Source: CBDCVO01 sp965223085 (GTDB taxonomy: Bacteria; Pseudomonadota; Gammaproteobacteria; Ga0077536). Taken from it: a stretch of DNA of 64,000 bases. The DNA lies in contig OZ244981.1 in assembly GCA_965223085.1 (NCBI GenBank), positions 2,604,001-2,668,000 of the forward strand, read 5' to 3'. Shown piece by piece: positions 44,466 to 53,526 of the stretch. The translations under genes were made by a program, and so were the position numbers. Each line of letters begins with the position of its first letter. Position 1 is the first letter of the stretch. Below the pieces are notes generated by a model. That model ran no database searches. It had not been told where the DNA came from and was given only the letters and a program-made list of their open reading frames with translations.

Positions 44466-44643
44466 GGCCGTGTTTGCAAGGCTTGATTCCATCGGTATCA
44501 TAGCCCAGCTCATTGCGGACGCATGAAAATACCCGTTATCTCAACATTGCCACAAACACAGTCAGCCCCCCGGTGCGCTATTCCGGCTGTTCTCCTGCTT
44601 ATTATCCGTTAGCTTCATGTGCTCCTCTGTCGCATAAAGGATA

Positions 44644-45828
44644 TCAACAGCAGGCACCGCCGGGTTTGCCACGCGTGGTCGTGTCGTTATGCTGTCCTTT
44701 CGTTTCCCGCGGATCCCGTCGATCTTTGCGCTTGTAGTCGTACCGGTCAGCTTGCTCATCTGTGATTTCCTCTCGCGGCGGCACCGGCAAGATAGCGTCT
44801 AGGTAGGGTGCTCGCCGATAGCGCTCATAGGTCTTGTCACAAACCGCCATGCGCTGACCTCGTACCAAGGTATGCCCGTCGTCGTCGGTGACCGACTGCC
44901 ACGGTCCGGTGTAGATCACCGCCTGGTTCTTCTCGATGCAGGAGCCTTGCTCGCCCTTGAAAGCCTCCACCGTCATTGCGCGGAACTCGATGCCTTCGAC
45001 CGTGGCCCATGGTGTCGTGCCCCGCTCGAGAATACGGTTCCCATGAAATCCAGCGGCCGCAAAAGCCTGTAGGAAACGGTCCTCTCGCAGGGCGCCGGAA
45101 ATGCAACCGCTCCAAAGTTCAGGATCATTTTGCATTCTTAGCGGCACGTCTTCGTCGCTCACGATATCGGAGATGACTGCGCGGCCGTTATGCTTTAGCA
45201 CGCGAAAGATCTCCGCGAACATCTGCGCTTTGGCGTTAGGATGCACCAGGTTCAGTACACAGTTGGAAACGACCGTATCCATTGACTCGGTCACGATCAT
45301 CGGAGCGGATTCTCGCAGCGCCTGGATTTTGATTTCGAGATCCAAGTAACCGTTGGCACTCGCCACGGGTTGTACTGCTAAGTGCTTTTCCAAGCGATCG
45401 AGATCCAGCTGCAGATCTTGGATCGTGCCGCGACAAAAAGTCACGTTGTTGAAGCCGATCGCTTCCGCGACCTTGGGTTGATTGCGACGTGCCACCGCTA
45501 ACATGTCCGGGTTCACGTCGACACCGATCACTCGCCCCTCCGGGCCGACAACTTGCGCAGCGATGAAACAGATCTTGCCGGCGCCGGAACCCAGGTCGAG
45601 CACGGTTTCTCCGGCCTGCACATGCTTCGAAGGATCGCCGCAGCCGTAGTCTCGCTCGAGAACCTCCGCAGGAATGGCTTGCAAGTACTTCGGGTCGTAG
45701 GAAACCGGGCAACAAAGCTCGGGCACCTGGGTTTTTGCGCCTGCAGAGTAGCGGTTTCGAACGGCGGAATCGACGTCTAAGGACAAGGATGAGGGTGCAA
45801 ATAAATCACTCACGGCCAAGCTTCCCAT
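44644..45828 (-). CDS. arsM: Arsenite S-adenosylmethionine methyltransferase, arsenosugar type
   Basis: A 394-residue class I methyltransferase. The SAM motif is GETVLDLGSGAGKICFIAAQVVG with GRVIGVDVNPDML. The three Cys needed for arsenite binding in ArsM are found in YGCGDPS, VVSNCVLNLV and SGCISGALRED. The N-terminal NRYSAGAKTQVPELCCPVSY and the second half (RAPYLDAILPVPPREE) match the group annotated as arsenosugar-biosynthesis ArsM. It methylates trivalent arsenic, detoxifying it or starting arsenosugar synthesis. The C-terminus ends GGACC, a vicinal Cys pair that may bind arsenic. No ArsR, ArsB or radical SAM ArsS gene is next to it here. Confidence 0.9.
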   Translation of the reverse strand: MGSLAVSDLFAPSSLSLDVDSAVRNRYSAGAKTQVPELCCPVSYDPKYLQAIPAEVLERDYGCGDPSKHVQAGETVLDLGSGAGKICFIAAQVVGPEGRVIGVDVNPDMLAVARRNQPKVAEAIGFNNVTFCRGTIQDLQLDLDRLEKHLAVQPVASANGYLDLEIKIQALRESAPMIVTESMDTVVSNCVLNLVHPNAKAQMFAEIFRVLKHNGRAVISDIVSDEDVPLRMQNDPELWSGCISGALREDRFLQAFAAAGFHGNRILERGTTPWATVEGIEFRAMTVEAFKGEQGSCIEKNQAVIYTGPWQSVTDDDGHTLVRGQRMAVCDKTYERYRRAPYLDAILPVPPREEITDEQADRYDYKRKDRRDPRETKGQHNDTTTRGKPGGACC

Positions 45829-45961
45829 TGGTGGGGCGGATCAGCGGATCCGCTCGAGAGGTTTTCGCAGCTTAGCACGAAACCGGATCCTCGGGACTTC
45901 GACGGCCCGCGCGGCAACGCGAACAAATGAACCGTCGCCAATCGCTTTAAGAATTACGATG

Positions 45962-47056
45962 CTAAAGTTTGTGCGCGACATGCTCCGCAATCGCCATCGC
46001 CGCGGTCAATCCGGGTGATTCGATGCCAAAGAGATTCACGAGACCAGGAATGCCGTGGCGCACCGGCCCGTCAATACGGAAATCCGCAGGCGGATCTCCA
46101 GGTCCTACAAGTTTTGGTCTAATACCTGTATAGGCCGGCTGCAAGGCCTGGGGGTCGAGTAGCGGATAATAACGTTGAATCGCGACGATGAATTTTTCGC
46201 GTGCGCTATCGTCAAAAGTGTAATCGAGGTGGTTTTGCCAGCGCACATCGGGGCCAAAACGGGCCTGGCCGGCAAGGTCCAAGGTCACGTGTACGCCAAG
46301 TCCGCCACCGCGCGCGACAGGATATACGAGGTGTCGAAACGGATTTCTTCCCGTCAACGCATAGTAATGTCCAATCGCGTAGCGAGAAGGCGGAATATGC
46401 TTGGCCTCGACACCGAGTTTCGCGGCAAGCGATGCGGCGTGCAATCCACCCGCATTGACTACCGACCGTGCGGCGACGGTAATACGTTCCTCGCCACCCA
46501 CGTCGATACACAGATCCTGTTTTCCGGTAACTCCGCCAAGCACCGGGCTACGATAGACGACCGTCCCTCGGTGGGCTTCGATATCACCGATGAAATTTAG
46601 CTGTAGCGCGTGACTATCGACGATCCCGGTTGATGGTGACATGAGCGCGGAGGTAACGTTCAGCGCGGGCTCCAGCGTTGCGACCGCCTCGGCGTTGAGA
46701 CGTACAAGATCGCGCACGCCGTTAGCCTGCGCGCGGACGCTATAATCATCGAGGATCGCCTGTTCTTCGCTGTTTGTTGCTACGATGAGTTTGCCGAGAC
46801 GCTGATGGGCGATCTGCTTGTGATCACAATAAGCGTAGAGCAACGCTTTTCCACGCACGCAGCTGCGGGCCTTCAAGCTACCTACTGGATAGTAAATCCC
46901 CGCATGAATGACTTCTGAATTACGGCTACTCGTTTCAGTGCCGAACGTCGCATGTTGCTCGAGCACCACGACCTCGCGTCCCGCTAGTGCGAGCTCACGC
47001 GCGATGGCGAGACCGACGATCCCGGCACCGATTACGACAACATCAAGCGACTCCAT
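45962..47056 (-). CDS. LhgO-like FAD-dependent 2-hydroxyacid oxidoreductase
   Basis: A 364-residue DAO-family flavoprotein. The N-terminal FAD motif is DVVVIGAGIVGLAIARELALAGREVVVLE. The signature TSSRNSEVIHAGIYYPVGSLKARSCVRGK is typical of L-2-hydroxyglutarate oxidase/dehydrogenase and relatives. The C-terminal segment ends HGIPGLVNLFGIESPGLTAAMAIAEHVA, which closes the FAD domain. It probably oxidises L-2-hydroxyglutarate or a similar 2-hydroxy acid and feeds electrons to the quinone pool. It stands alone, 134 bases upstream of arsM's start on the same strand. Length and motif order are normal. Confidence 0.87.
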   Translation of the reverse strand: MESLDVVVIGAGIVGLAIARELALAGREVVVLEQHATFGTETSSRNSEVIHAGIYYPVGSLKARSCVRGKALLYAYCDHKQIAHQRLGKLIVATNSEEQAILDDYSVRAQANGVRDLVRLNAEAVATLEPALNVTSALMSPSTGIVDSHALQLNFIGDIEAHRGTVVYRSPVLGGVTGKQDLCIDVGGEERITVAARSVVNAGGLHAASLAAKLGVEAKHIPPSRYAIGHYYALTGRNPFRHLVYPVARGGGLGVHVTLDLAGQARFGPDVRWQNHLDYTFDDSAREKFIVAIQRYYPLLDPQALQPAYTGIRPKLVGPGDPPADFRIDGPVRHGIPGLVNLFGIESPGLTAAMAIAEHVAHKL

Positions 47057-47303
47057 TGGTCTTAGCGCTTAACACGGTCGAGTATCCGGGATTTGAAACA
47101 TATTTGATCATCGGGACGTAATACCAGAATTTCTCTGGCCAAGCTTCGATCCCTGCTCTCCCGTTCGCATATCCTGGCTGACGAAAATGCTTATGATATC
47201 GGTTTTGATGTCGCCGGTATTTTCTTCGTACGTGCCCGCATGAGCACCGCGCAGCGGAGGCTTGCCCGGGTCTGATATCGTCACCCAACCGACTGGTGCT
47301 GCG

Positions 47304-47330
47304 CTTTGGGCGCCGGCCCGGCGCCCAAAG
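47304..47330. repeat. Perfect 13-base-stem GC-rich hairpin
   Basis: The sequence ctttgggcgccgg, one C, then ccggcgcccaaag forms a perfect inverted repeat. It has no T-run and no gene directly upstream that it could terminate in plus orientation. It could be a protein-binding operator, an extragenic palindrome or a minus-strand leader hairpin of the LhgO-like gene. Confidence 0.6.
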
Positions 47331-47567
47331 GAATCCGACTCAGCCACGGTCGCGGTAGTGAACCCACGCAATTCTTAAGTGGATGATGGTCTATCTCATG
47401 GTCGATCTAAGAAAATGTTCGCCACGTTTGCCTAAGTTCGGCAGGCCGCGAGGATCCGCCATCCTGGGTGCTCCGGGTTTTCGAAAAGGGTGTGATTGTG
47501 GAACATTAGCATGGCCGCAGTGGCTGGTCAGCGCCGAACGCTACCACAAAGCTAAAATAATCGGGGA

Positions 47568-47576
47568 GGGGGGGGG
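47568..47576 (+). repeat. Run of nine G in the ribosome site of the TonB receptor gene
   Basis: A G9 tract lies 5 bases upstream of the ATG at 47582, within the purine-rich ribosome-binding stretch (cggggag followed by the tract). Such tracts change length by slippage and could vary translation. The gene that follows is already broken, so the present effect is probably nil. Confidence 0.5.
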
Positions 47577-47581
47577 ACGGT

Positions 47582-49425
47582 ATGAAAACGATGAACAAGC
47601 GCTATTTATTATGGTCGCTGCTCGGTGTCCTGGCTTTACCGACTGAGCACGCACTTATATGCGCAAGGCTTTGAACTCGAGGAAGTGGTCGTGACGGTCC
47701 GCAAGCGTGAAGAGAGCCTGCAGGACACGCCTATCGATGCGCGGTTCCTTGTTATGGGAAGCATCGGAAAGTTTGCAAAGCTACCTCACCTTTGAGCACA
47801 CCCGTATTCGTGAAAACGGCGCACCGACTGTCTCCGGCGGGGTCAACGATAAAGCGGCATTCGGAACTTTTGGCAACGCCGCGTTGGCAAGTTGTGCGGC
47901 GATCAATATCAACCCCGGTTTCCCTCCCGGGGGACCGCCGTCTTTTCCGCCACCGGGAGTGGGTACCGATGGCGCGCCACGCTGCTATGGCCCGCACACG
48001 TTCGCCGGCAAATTTACTTCCGAAGGCACTTTCCCGGTGTTCTCCGATTTGGATGGCTGGGGCGCCAGCGGTGAGTCGACCTGGACGGTGAACGATTGGC
48101 TGACGATTAAATCCATCACCGCTTATCGTGAAATGGACGTGGAGTCCTCGCGTGACGGCGATAATACGCCGGCGAATATTTTTGCTACGCAGGATTTCTA
48201 TGAACACGAACAGTTCAGCGAAGAAGTGCAATTTTCCGGCAGCGTGTTAGACGATCACCTCAAGTGGCTGTTTGGCTTCTACTACTTTGAGGAGGATGAC
48301 TTTAATCATAACCCCGTGACTTTACCTGTGGGTGCACGCCTCAGCGGTGGTCTATATGACAACGATTCAAGAGCGGTGTTTCTTCAGTTTACGAATCATT
48401 TCACAGAGAAGTTCGCGATCACGTTCGGTGCACGTTATACGGTAGATAGAAAACGATTCACCCCCGATCAAATCGCACTCGGCGATGCCTCGCAGAGTAA
48501 CGGTAGTATTTTCGCATCTACGTGGCCGCTGACTAGGGGCATTTATCTTTCCTCAACCGGACCCATGCCGGCGGGTACGCGCATACTGCTTTTGCAGGAA
48601 TTCGAACAAGAGTTCGACGATTTTAACGTCATGTTCAATCTGGCTTATGACTGGACGGAAAACATGATGACCTACGTTACCTACTCCGAAGGTTTCAAGA
48701 GCAGTGGGTTCGATCACCGCTACGGTGCTCCACCTATCGATGCGGCTACCGGCCGCTTAACGAATAGGCCCAATACGTTTGAGCCGGAGACCGTTAATAG
48801 CTATGAAATCGGCATGAAGTCGGAATGGTTCGACAACAGTGTGCGTCTCAACCTGGCCTTTTTTAAAACGAATTACGACAATCGACAACTCATTATTCGT
48901 GAGACTTTCAACCCTATCACGTTCAATGGCGGTTCGGCAGATATCGGAGGTGCCGAGATCGAGTTGATTTGGGTTCCTACCGAGCGATGATATATGACGT
49001 TTGCGCTCGGCTATATCGATGCGGAATACGAACAATAGAGTACGAGTGTACTCAATAACGCGACGCCGATCGCTCCGAATAACTCACTGGTCAACACGCC
49101 GGAGCTGAGCGTTGCCTATACTTTTGATATCAGCGATTGGGCGACATTGACACCGCGGCTCGATTGGTCATTTCATGGCAAACAATACAATGACGCTGTG
49201 AATACGCCGCAATTGGTTCAAGAATCCTATCACTTGTTAAATGCAGCGATGAGCTTGCAAACCAACGATGGACATTGGGAAGCGGTATTGGCATTACGCA
49301 ACATAACGGACGAAGAGTACCTGATTACGGGTAATTCCGCCTTCGCAACGTCCGCATCCTATGTGGAGCAAGTCTATGGGCGGCCGGTTGCATGGTCGAT
49401 TTCGCTGAAGTACAACTTTTTCTGA
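47582..49425 (+). pseudogene. TonB-dependent outer-membrane receptor, degenerate
   Basis: From ATG 47582 a signal peptide is visible (MKTMNKRYLLWSLLGVLALP). After a frame change near 47650, the text FELEEVVVTVRKREESLQDTPID follows, the classic start of a receptor before the plug. The sequence then runs, after another change near 47740, straight into beta-barrel text (LWEASESLQSYLTFEHTRI), so the plug domain of about 100-150 residues is missing. The barrel is long and readable (TIKSITAYREMDVESSRDGD, NVMFNLAYDWTENMMTYVTYSEGFKSSG). It has in-frame stops at 48988-48990 (TGA) and 49036-49038 (TAG) before the final strands ending in WSISLKYNFF. The intact ancestor belonged to the receptors common next to catabolic operons in marine proteobacteria, and it leads the following gene run. 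Confidence 0.88.
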
Positions 49426-49549
49426 GCAACGGCGGGTAGTATTTCGATCCTAGGCGGTCCACTGAGCTCGCCCGGTGGCGCCGATTTTCATCTATTTTAG
49501 ATGAGCAGATGTCTGAGGCTGATTCCAGTTGCACTACGAGAAAACCATC

Positions 49550-50608
49550 ATGATTGAACCTTATAACGCTGTTGGCTTGGTCCCTACCATGTGGGGGATC
49601 CGCCGACGTGAAGATATTTTCAAAAACATCGCGCACCACAGCCACATGATGAAAGCGGCCTGCTGGTTATCGGATATCGATTTCCCGGTGAAGCTAATCG
49701 CCATACCCGAAGGCGCGCTGCAGGGATTTAACGATGAAGTTATGGATGTCGATCACGCAGATTTTGCTAATACTTGCGCGATCGATATTCCCGGACCGGA
49801 AACGGATGCGCTCGGCGAACTCGCGAAAGAGTACGGCGTTTACATCATGGCGCAAGCAAAAGCCAAACACGCGAAATTCAAGGATCGCTTTTTCAATGTC
49901 GGATTCATTATCGACGACCAAGGAGACATTATTCTGCAGCACCATAAAGTAGTGACGCTGCTGCCGGTGGAACATTCAATGACACCACATGACGTCTATG
50001 ACTGGTGGGTGGAAGAATACGGTGATGGTTTGGATGCTTTTTTCCCGGTTGCCGATACTCCGCTCGGTCGTTTGGCTATCATGATGGCGAATGAAGGTTC
50101 CTATCCGGAGAACGCGCGCGCGCTGGCGATGAACGGCGCGGAAGTGGTATATCGTGCGGCGATCCCGCATCCGGCCGCCGCCAACGATTATTTTGAAATT
50201 CAAAACCGGGCGCGGGCGCTGGATAACAATATGTTTATCGTAGCGCCGAACATGGGTACTTATTATCTTCAGCCCGATTCGGAGACCCCGATTGACACGT
50301 TCGGTGGTGCCTCCATGATCGTAAATTATCGTGGGCAGATCGTCGGCAAGCAGCCTTACAGCGGTGTATCGACTTGGGTGTCCGGCCCTATCGACATCGC
50401 CGCATTGCGTTACCATCGCGCCAGTTCTCAGTGGACGAACTGGATGAAAGACTTAAAAACGGAGCTTTATAAAGAGGTCTATTCCCAGCCGATTTATCCG
50501 AAAAACCTGTACCTCGATCGCGAGCCAATGAAGCATGCCGAGTACAAGGAGAAAATCATCAAAAAGCAGATCGCCATGATGCAGGAGAAGGATATCTGGA
50601 AAAGATGA
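49550..50608 (+). CDS. Nitrilase-superfamily protein lacking the catalytic cysteine
   Basis: About 352 residues with the alpha-beta-beta-alpha fold of the carbon-nitrogen hydrolases. The general base E54 (IAIPEGALQG) and the Lys K133 (ILQHHKVVTLL) are present. At the nucleophile the sequence reads IMMANEGSYPEN. By the usual Cys-x-Glu pattern the Cys would be at A180, two before E182. The protein is otherwise well kept (GAEVVYRAAIPHP, FEIQNRARALDNNMFIVAPNMGTYY). It is therefore either a non-hydrolytic relative (binding, lyase or hydratase) or a group using another residue. The ATG at 49550 is preferred over TTG 49529. It follows the receptor pseudogene and precedes an MFS gene in the same direction. 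Confidence 0.82.
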   Translation: MIEPYNAVGLVPTMWGIRRREDIFKNIAHHSHMMKAACWLSDIDFPVKLIAIPEGALQGFNDEVMDVDHADFANTCAIDIPGPETDALGELAKEYGVYIMAQAKAKHAKFKDRFFNVGFIIDDQGDIILQHHKVVTLLPVEHSMTPHDVYDWWVEEYGDGLDAFFPVADTPLGRLAIMMANEGSYPENARALAMNGAEVVYRAAIPHPAAANDYFEIQNRARALDNNMFIVAPNMGTYYLQPDSETPIDTFGGASMIVNYRGQIVGKQPYSGVSTWVSGPIDIAALRYHRASSQWTNWMKDLKTELYKEVYSQPIYPKNLYLDREPMKHAEYKEKIIKKQIAMMQEKDIWKR

Positions 50609-50681
50609 ACCGTGGGGCAGCGCAGAGCGCAGCGGTCGATCCCTGTGCACGTTTGATAACAGCCTCGAGTTTGCGGGTCGG

Positions 50682-52025
50682 ATGACCGATAGCGCGGCGC
50701 TAGCGCGGAAGACCGTCGACCCCGCGCGCCTGCCTCCCAGCGTGGCGTGGTACACCGTCGCACTGTGTATGCTCGCCTATGTGCTGTCCTTTGTCGATCG
50801 CCAGATCATCGCTTTGCTGATCGAACCGATCCAAGCTGACCTGCAGATCTCCGATACGCAGTTTAGTTTATTGACGGGTTTTGCGTTCGCGTTGTTCTAC
50901 GCCATCATGGGTTTGCCCATTGCACGCTGGGCGGATGTTGGTCCCCGGCCATTCATCATCGCGGCGGGCATCGTGGTGTGGAGTTTTGCCACCGCGCTGT
51001 GCGGGACGGCACGGACGTTCCTACAGTTATTTTTTGCGCGCATGGGGGTCGGCGTAGGCGAAGCAGCGCTATCGCCGACCGCTTATTCCATCATCAGCGA
51101 TTCGTTCCCGAAATCCCGCCTGGGTTTGGCGCTTGGAGTCTACTCGCTCGGCGCGTTTCTCGGCTCTGGGCTTGCCTTTATTGTCGGCGCTACGGTAATC
51201 GACATCGTGGGGCGAGCCGGTGCGTTGCATCTTCCCGTGGTCGGTTTAGTCAAACCCTGGCAGGCGGCATTTTTTGTCGTTGGCGCGCCAGGAGTGCTCG
51301 TCGGCTTATTATTTTATTTGACCGTGCGTGATCCGCCGCGCGCCGGTGTCGCCGACGGCGCGGAGAAGGGCTTCACGATCCGGCAGGTATTGGCTTTTAT
51401 CGGCCAACACAAAAAAACTTATTTAGCGCATTACCTTGGTTTTGGTCTCCTCGCCTTGGCGATGTACGCGTTGTTATCGTGGGCACCAGCATTTCTAATC
51501 CGTGTCTTCGGGTTGTCCGCGCGCGACGCGGGCGTCTATCTCGGTTTGATCATTCTGTTGGCGAATACCGCCGGCGCTGTGACCAGCGGCTGGCTGGCCG
51601 ATTTTTTCAGTCGCCGAGGCTACGACGATGGGCCGTTGCGGGCCGGGATCGTCGGTGGCCTGGGTGTTATTATTCCCGGCGCGTTGTTTTCATCGATGCC
51701 CGATCTGACAAGCACCTTGTTGATGTTGGCTGCGGCGTTCTATTTCGCGAGCTTCCCAGTTGCGACCTCAGCGGCTGGTCTGCAATTAATGGCACCAAAT
51801 CAAATGCGTGCTCAAGTGACGGCCTTGTTTTTCCTTGCCATGAACTTGTTCGGGATCACCGGTGGCGCCTCCTTGGTGGCGCTATTGACGGATTACTTCT
51901 ACAAAAACCTGCAAGCGGTAGGTTTCTCCATGTCTATCGTTTGTGCTGTAGCGGGGCTCGTCGGTACGGTTTTGTTGGCATGGGGCTTGAAATATTTCGC
52001 CGAGACCGCGCGTTCGTTGCTCTGA
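50682..52025 (+). CDS. MFS transporter (spinster-like)
   Basis: A 447-residue transporter with about 12 membrane helices. The N-terminal VALCMLAYVLSFVDRQIIALLIEPI and FSLLTGFAFALFYAIMGLPIARWAD contain the family signatures of helices 1-2. The loop between helices 2 and 3 has RWADVGPRP, a degenerate form of the MFS G-x3-D-R-x-G-R motif. The second half begins after a cytoplasmic loop at about residue 225 (FTIRQVLAFIGQHKKTYLAHYL). It resembles spinster-type transporters common beside aromatic catabolism genes, so it may import the substrate of the operon. It lies 73 bases after the nitrilase-like gene and 10 before the FAD enzyme. Confidence 0.9.
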   Translation: MTDSAALARKTVDPARLPPSVAWYTVALCMLAYVLSFVDRQIIALLIEPIQADLQISDTQFSLLTGFAFALFYAIMGLPIARWADVGPRPFIIAAGIVVWSFATALCGTARTFLQLFFARMGVGVGEAALSPTAYSIISDSFPKSRLGLALGVYSLGAFLGSGLAFIVGATVIDIVGRAGALHLPVVGLVKPWQAAFFVVGAPGVLVGLLFYLTVRDPPRAGVADGAEKGFTIRQVLAFIGQHKKTYLAHYLGFGLLALAMYALLSWAPAFLIRVFGLSARDAGVYLGLIILLANTAGAVTSGWLADFFSRRGYDDGPLRAGIVGGLGVIIPGALFSSMPDLTSTLLMLAAAFYFASFPVATSAAGLQLMAPNQMRAQVTALFFLAMNLFGITGGASLVALLTDYFYKNLQAVGFSMSIVCAVAGLVGTVLLAWGLKYFAETARSLL

Positions 52026-52035
52026 ACCATGTAGG

Positions 52036-53514
52036 ATGGAACGCATGCATACAAGGCGTGGATTTGTTACGCGGCTGACCGCGTTGTTGAGCGCGGCCGC
52101 GGGCGGCTCGCTAAAAGTACCACTGGCGCTAGCGCAGAGAACGGGCGATCACCTGAAGCGGATCGGCGGGCGCATCATTCGCCGTGCGGATTCGAATTAC
52201 GAGGTCTGGCGGGCGAGCATGGTGTGGTACATCTTCAAACCAGCGCGCTTCCCAGATACGATTATTCGAGCCGAATCTGAAGACGATGTGATCGCGGCGG
52301 TCGATTACGCGCGCGAAAGCGGGCAGAAAGTCGCAACCCGCACCACCGGCCACAATCCAGCGCGGGCTTGTCTGCGTAACGGTGGCGTGTTGCTGGATAC
52401 CTCGCAACTGCGTGAGGTCGAAATCGACGCAGCGGCGGGCACCGCCTGGATACAACCGGGTATTCGCAGCGAAGACTTTATCGAGTTGACACGCGCTTTG
52501 AGCTGGTCATTTCCGGCTGCGCATACCGGGATCGTAGGCCTCGGTGGTTATGTGATCGGCGGCGGACTCGGTTGGAATATGCCCGCGTGGGACATCGCGT
52601 GTCGCTCGATCATTGGTGCAGAAATCGTGCTTGCAGACGGACGCAAAGTTGTCGCTGACGCGCACACGAACGCCGATTTACTGTGGGCGGTTCGCGGCAT
52701 CGGGCCTGGGTTTTTCGGGGTTGTTTTGCGTTACAAGCTGCGCTTGTTCCCGCTGCCCCGCGCGATTATCAAAAGCAAATACATCGTATCGATGAAACAC
52801 ACCGCCGAATTGATGCAAGCACTTGAGGAAATCACGGCTACCAAAAAGCGCCAACTCGAGGTGCTGGCAGTTGCGGGTCGCTTCGCGCCGCCGGATAAAG
52901 CGCCGGCCGAGCGTGATTTCGTCTGGGCCATCAGTGTGGTGTCGTTTGGACAATCTCAAACCGATGGCTTGGCGTTGCTGGAACCCGTCCGGCGCAGCAA
53001 CTTGCCGACGATGAGCAGCATGAAAAAGGAAAACGCGCTGCTAAGCTATCCGGAGCTCTATGCGGGCCAAGAAACCGATCATTCGAGTCCCACGCGTACG
53101 GCGATTCATAACATCTGGACCAACGATCCGGCAGAGGCGATGAGCACCTTGGTGGACCGTTGGCAAACGACGCCACCACGATCGCCGCGTTCGTTTGCGT
53201 TGTCTGCATGGGGCGTTAATCCATCCCCGGACGATGCAGACAGTAGCTTTACCTACACCGGTGATCATTATGTCTCTTGGTATTTGATGGCGGAGAACGC
53301 AGATGACGTCGCACCAAATTTTCAATGGATGGATGAGTCGGTAAAGCTGATGAAGCCTTATACGCGAGGCCACTATCCGAACGAGATCAATATGCAGCGG
53401 TATCCGGATACCATTCGCGCGTGTTTCAGCGCAGAGAAGTGGAACAAATTGGAAGCGCTACGGGCACAATATGATCCCGATGGCGTATTTCATTCCTACC
53501 TGGGTTTCTCTTGA
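52036..53514 (+). CDS. Exported FAD-linked oxidoreductase of the berberine-bridge/VAO type
   Basis: A 492-residue flavoenzyme. The N-terminus has a Tat-like signal (MHTRRGFVTRLTALLSAAAGG), so a periplasmic site is likely; the first ATG (52036) or the fourth codon (52045) could start it. The FAD-binding_4 domain shows TRTTGHNPARACLRNGGVLLDT with H106 in the position that binds FAD covalently. GIVGLGGYVIGGGLGW lacks the Cys that would form a second covalent link in bicovalent members. The C-terminal BBE segment is WNKLEALRAQYDPDGVFHSYLGF. It probably oxidises an alcohol or an aromatic side chain. The diheme cytochrome encoded two genes later is a plausible electron acceptor, as in p-cresol methylhydroxylase, which is inference. 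Confidence 0.87.
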   Translation: MERMHTRRGFVTRLTALLSAAAGGSLKVPLALAQRTGDHLKRIGGRIIRRADSNYEVWRASMVWYIFKPARFPDTIIRAESEDDVIAAVDYARESGQKVATRTTGHNPARACLRNGGVLLDTSQLREVEIDAAAGTAWIQPGIRSEDFIELTRALSWSFPAAHTGIVGLGGYVIGGGLGWNMPAWDIACRSIIGAEIVLADGRKVVADAHTNADLLWAVRGIGPGFFGVVLRYKLRLFPLPRAIIKSKYIVSMKHTAELMQALEEITATKKRQLEVLAVAGRFAPPDKAPAERDFVWAISVVSFGQSQTDGLALLEPVRRSNLPTMSSMKKENALLSYPELYAGQETDHSSPTRTAIHNIWTNDPAEAMSTLVDRWQTTPPRSPRSFALSAWGVNPSPDDADSSFTYTGDHYVSWYLMAENADDVAPNFQWMDESVKLMKPYTRGHYPNEINMQRYPDTIRACFSAEKWNKLEALRAQYDPDGVFHSYLGFS

Positions 53515-53526
53515 TAAGGTTTATAA

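Larger units (their letters stand above)
47057..47581. other. 525-base divergent intergenic region with a strong hairpin and a G9 tract
   Basis: The region separates the LhgO-like gene from the TonB receptor pseudogene and should hold the promoters of both. It contains a 13-base-stem hairpin (47304-47330) and, directly before the receptor ATG, a run of nine G (47568-47576) inside the ribosome site. Short open frames here show no family features. A segment near 47350-47375 (cgcggtagtgaacc then cgcaattc) recurs near 17383-17410. Confidence 0.5.
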
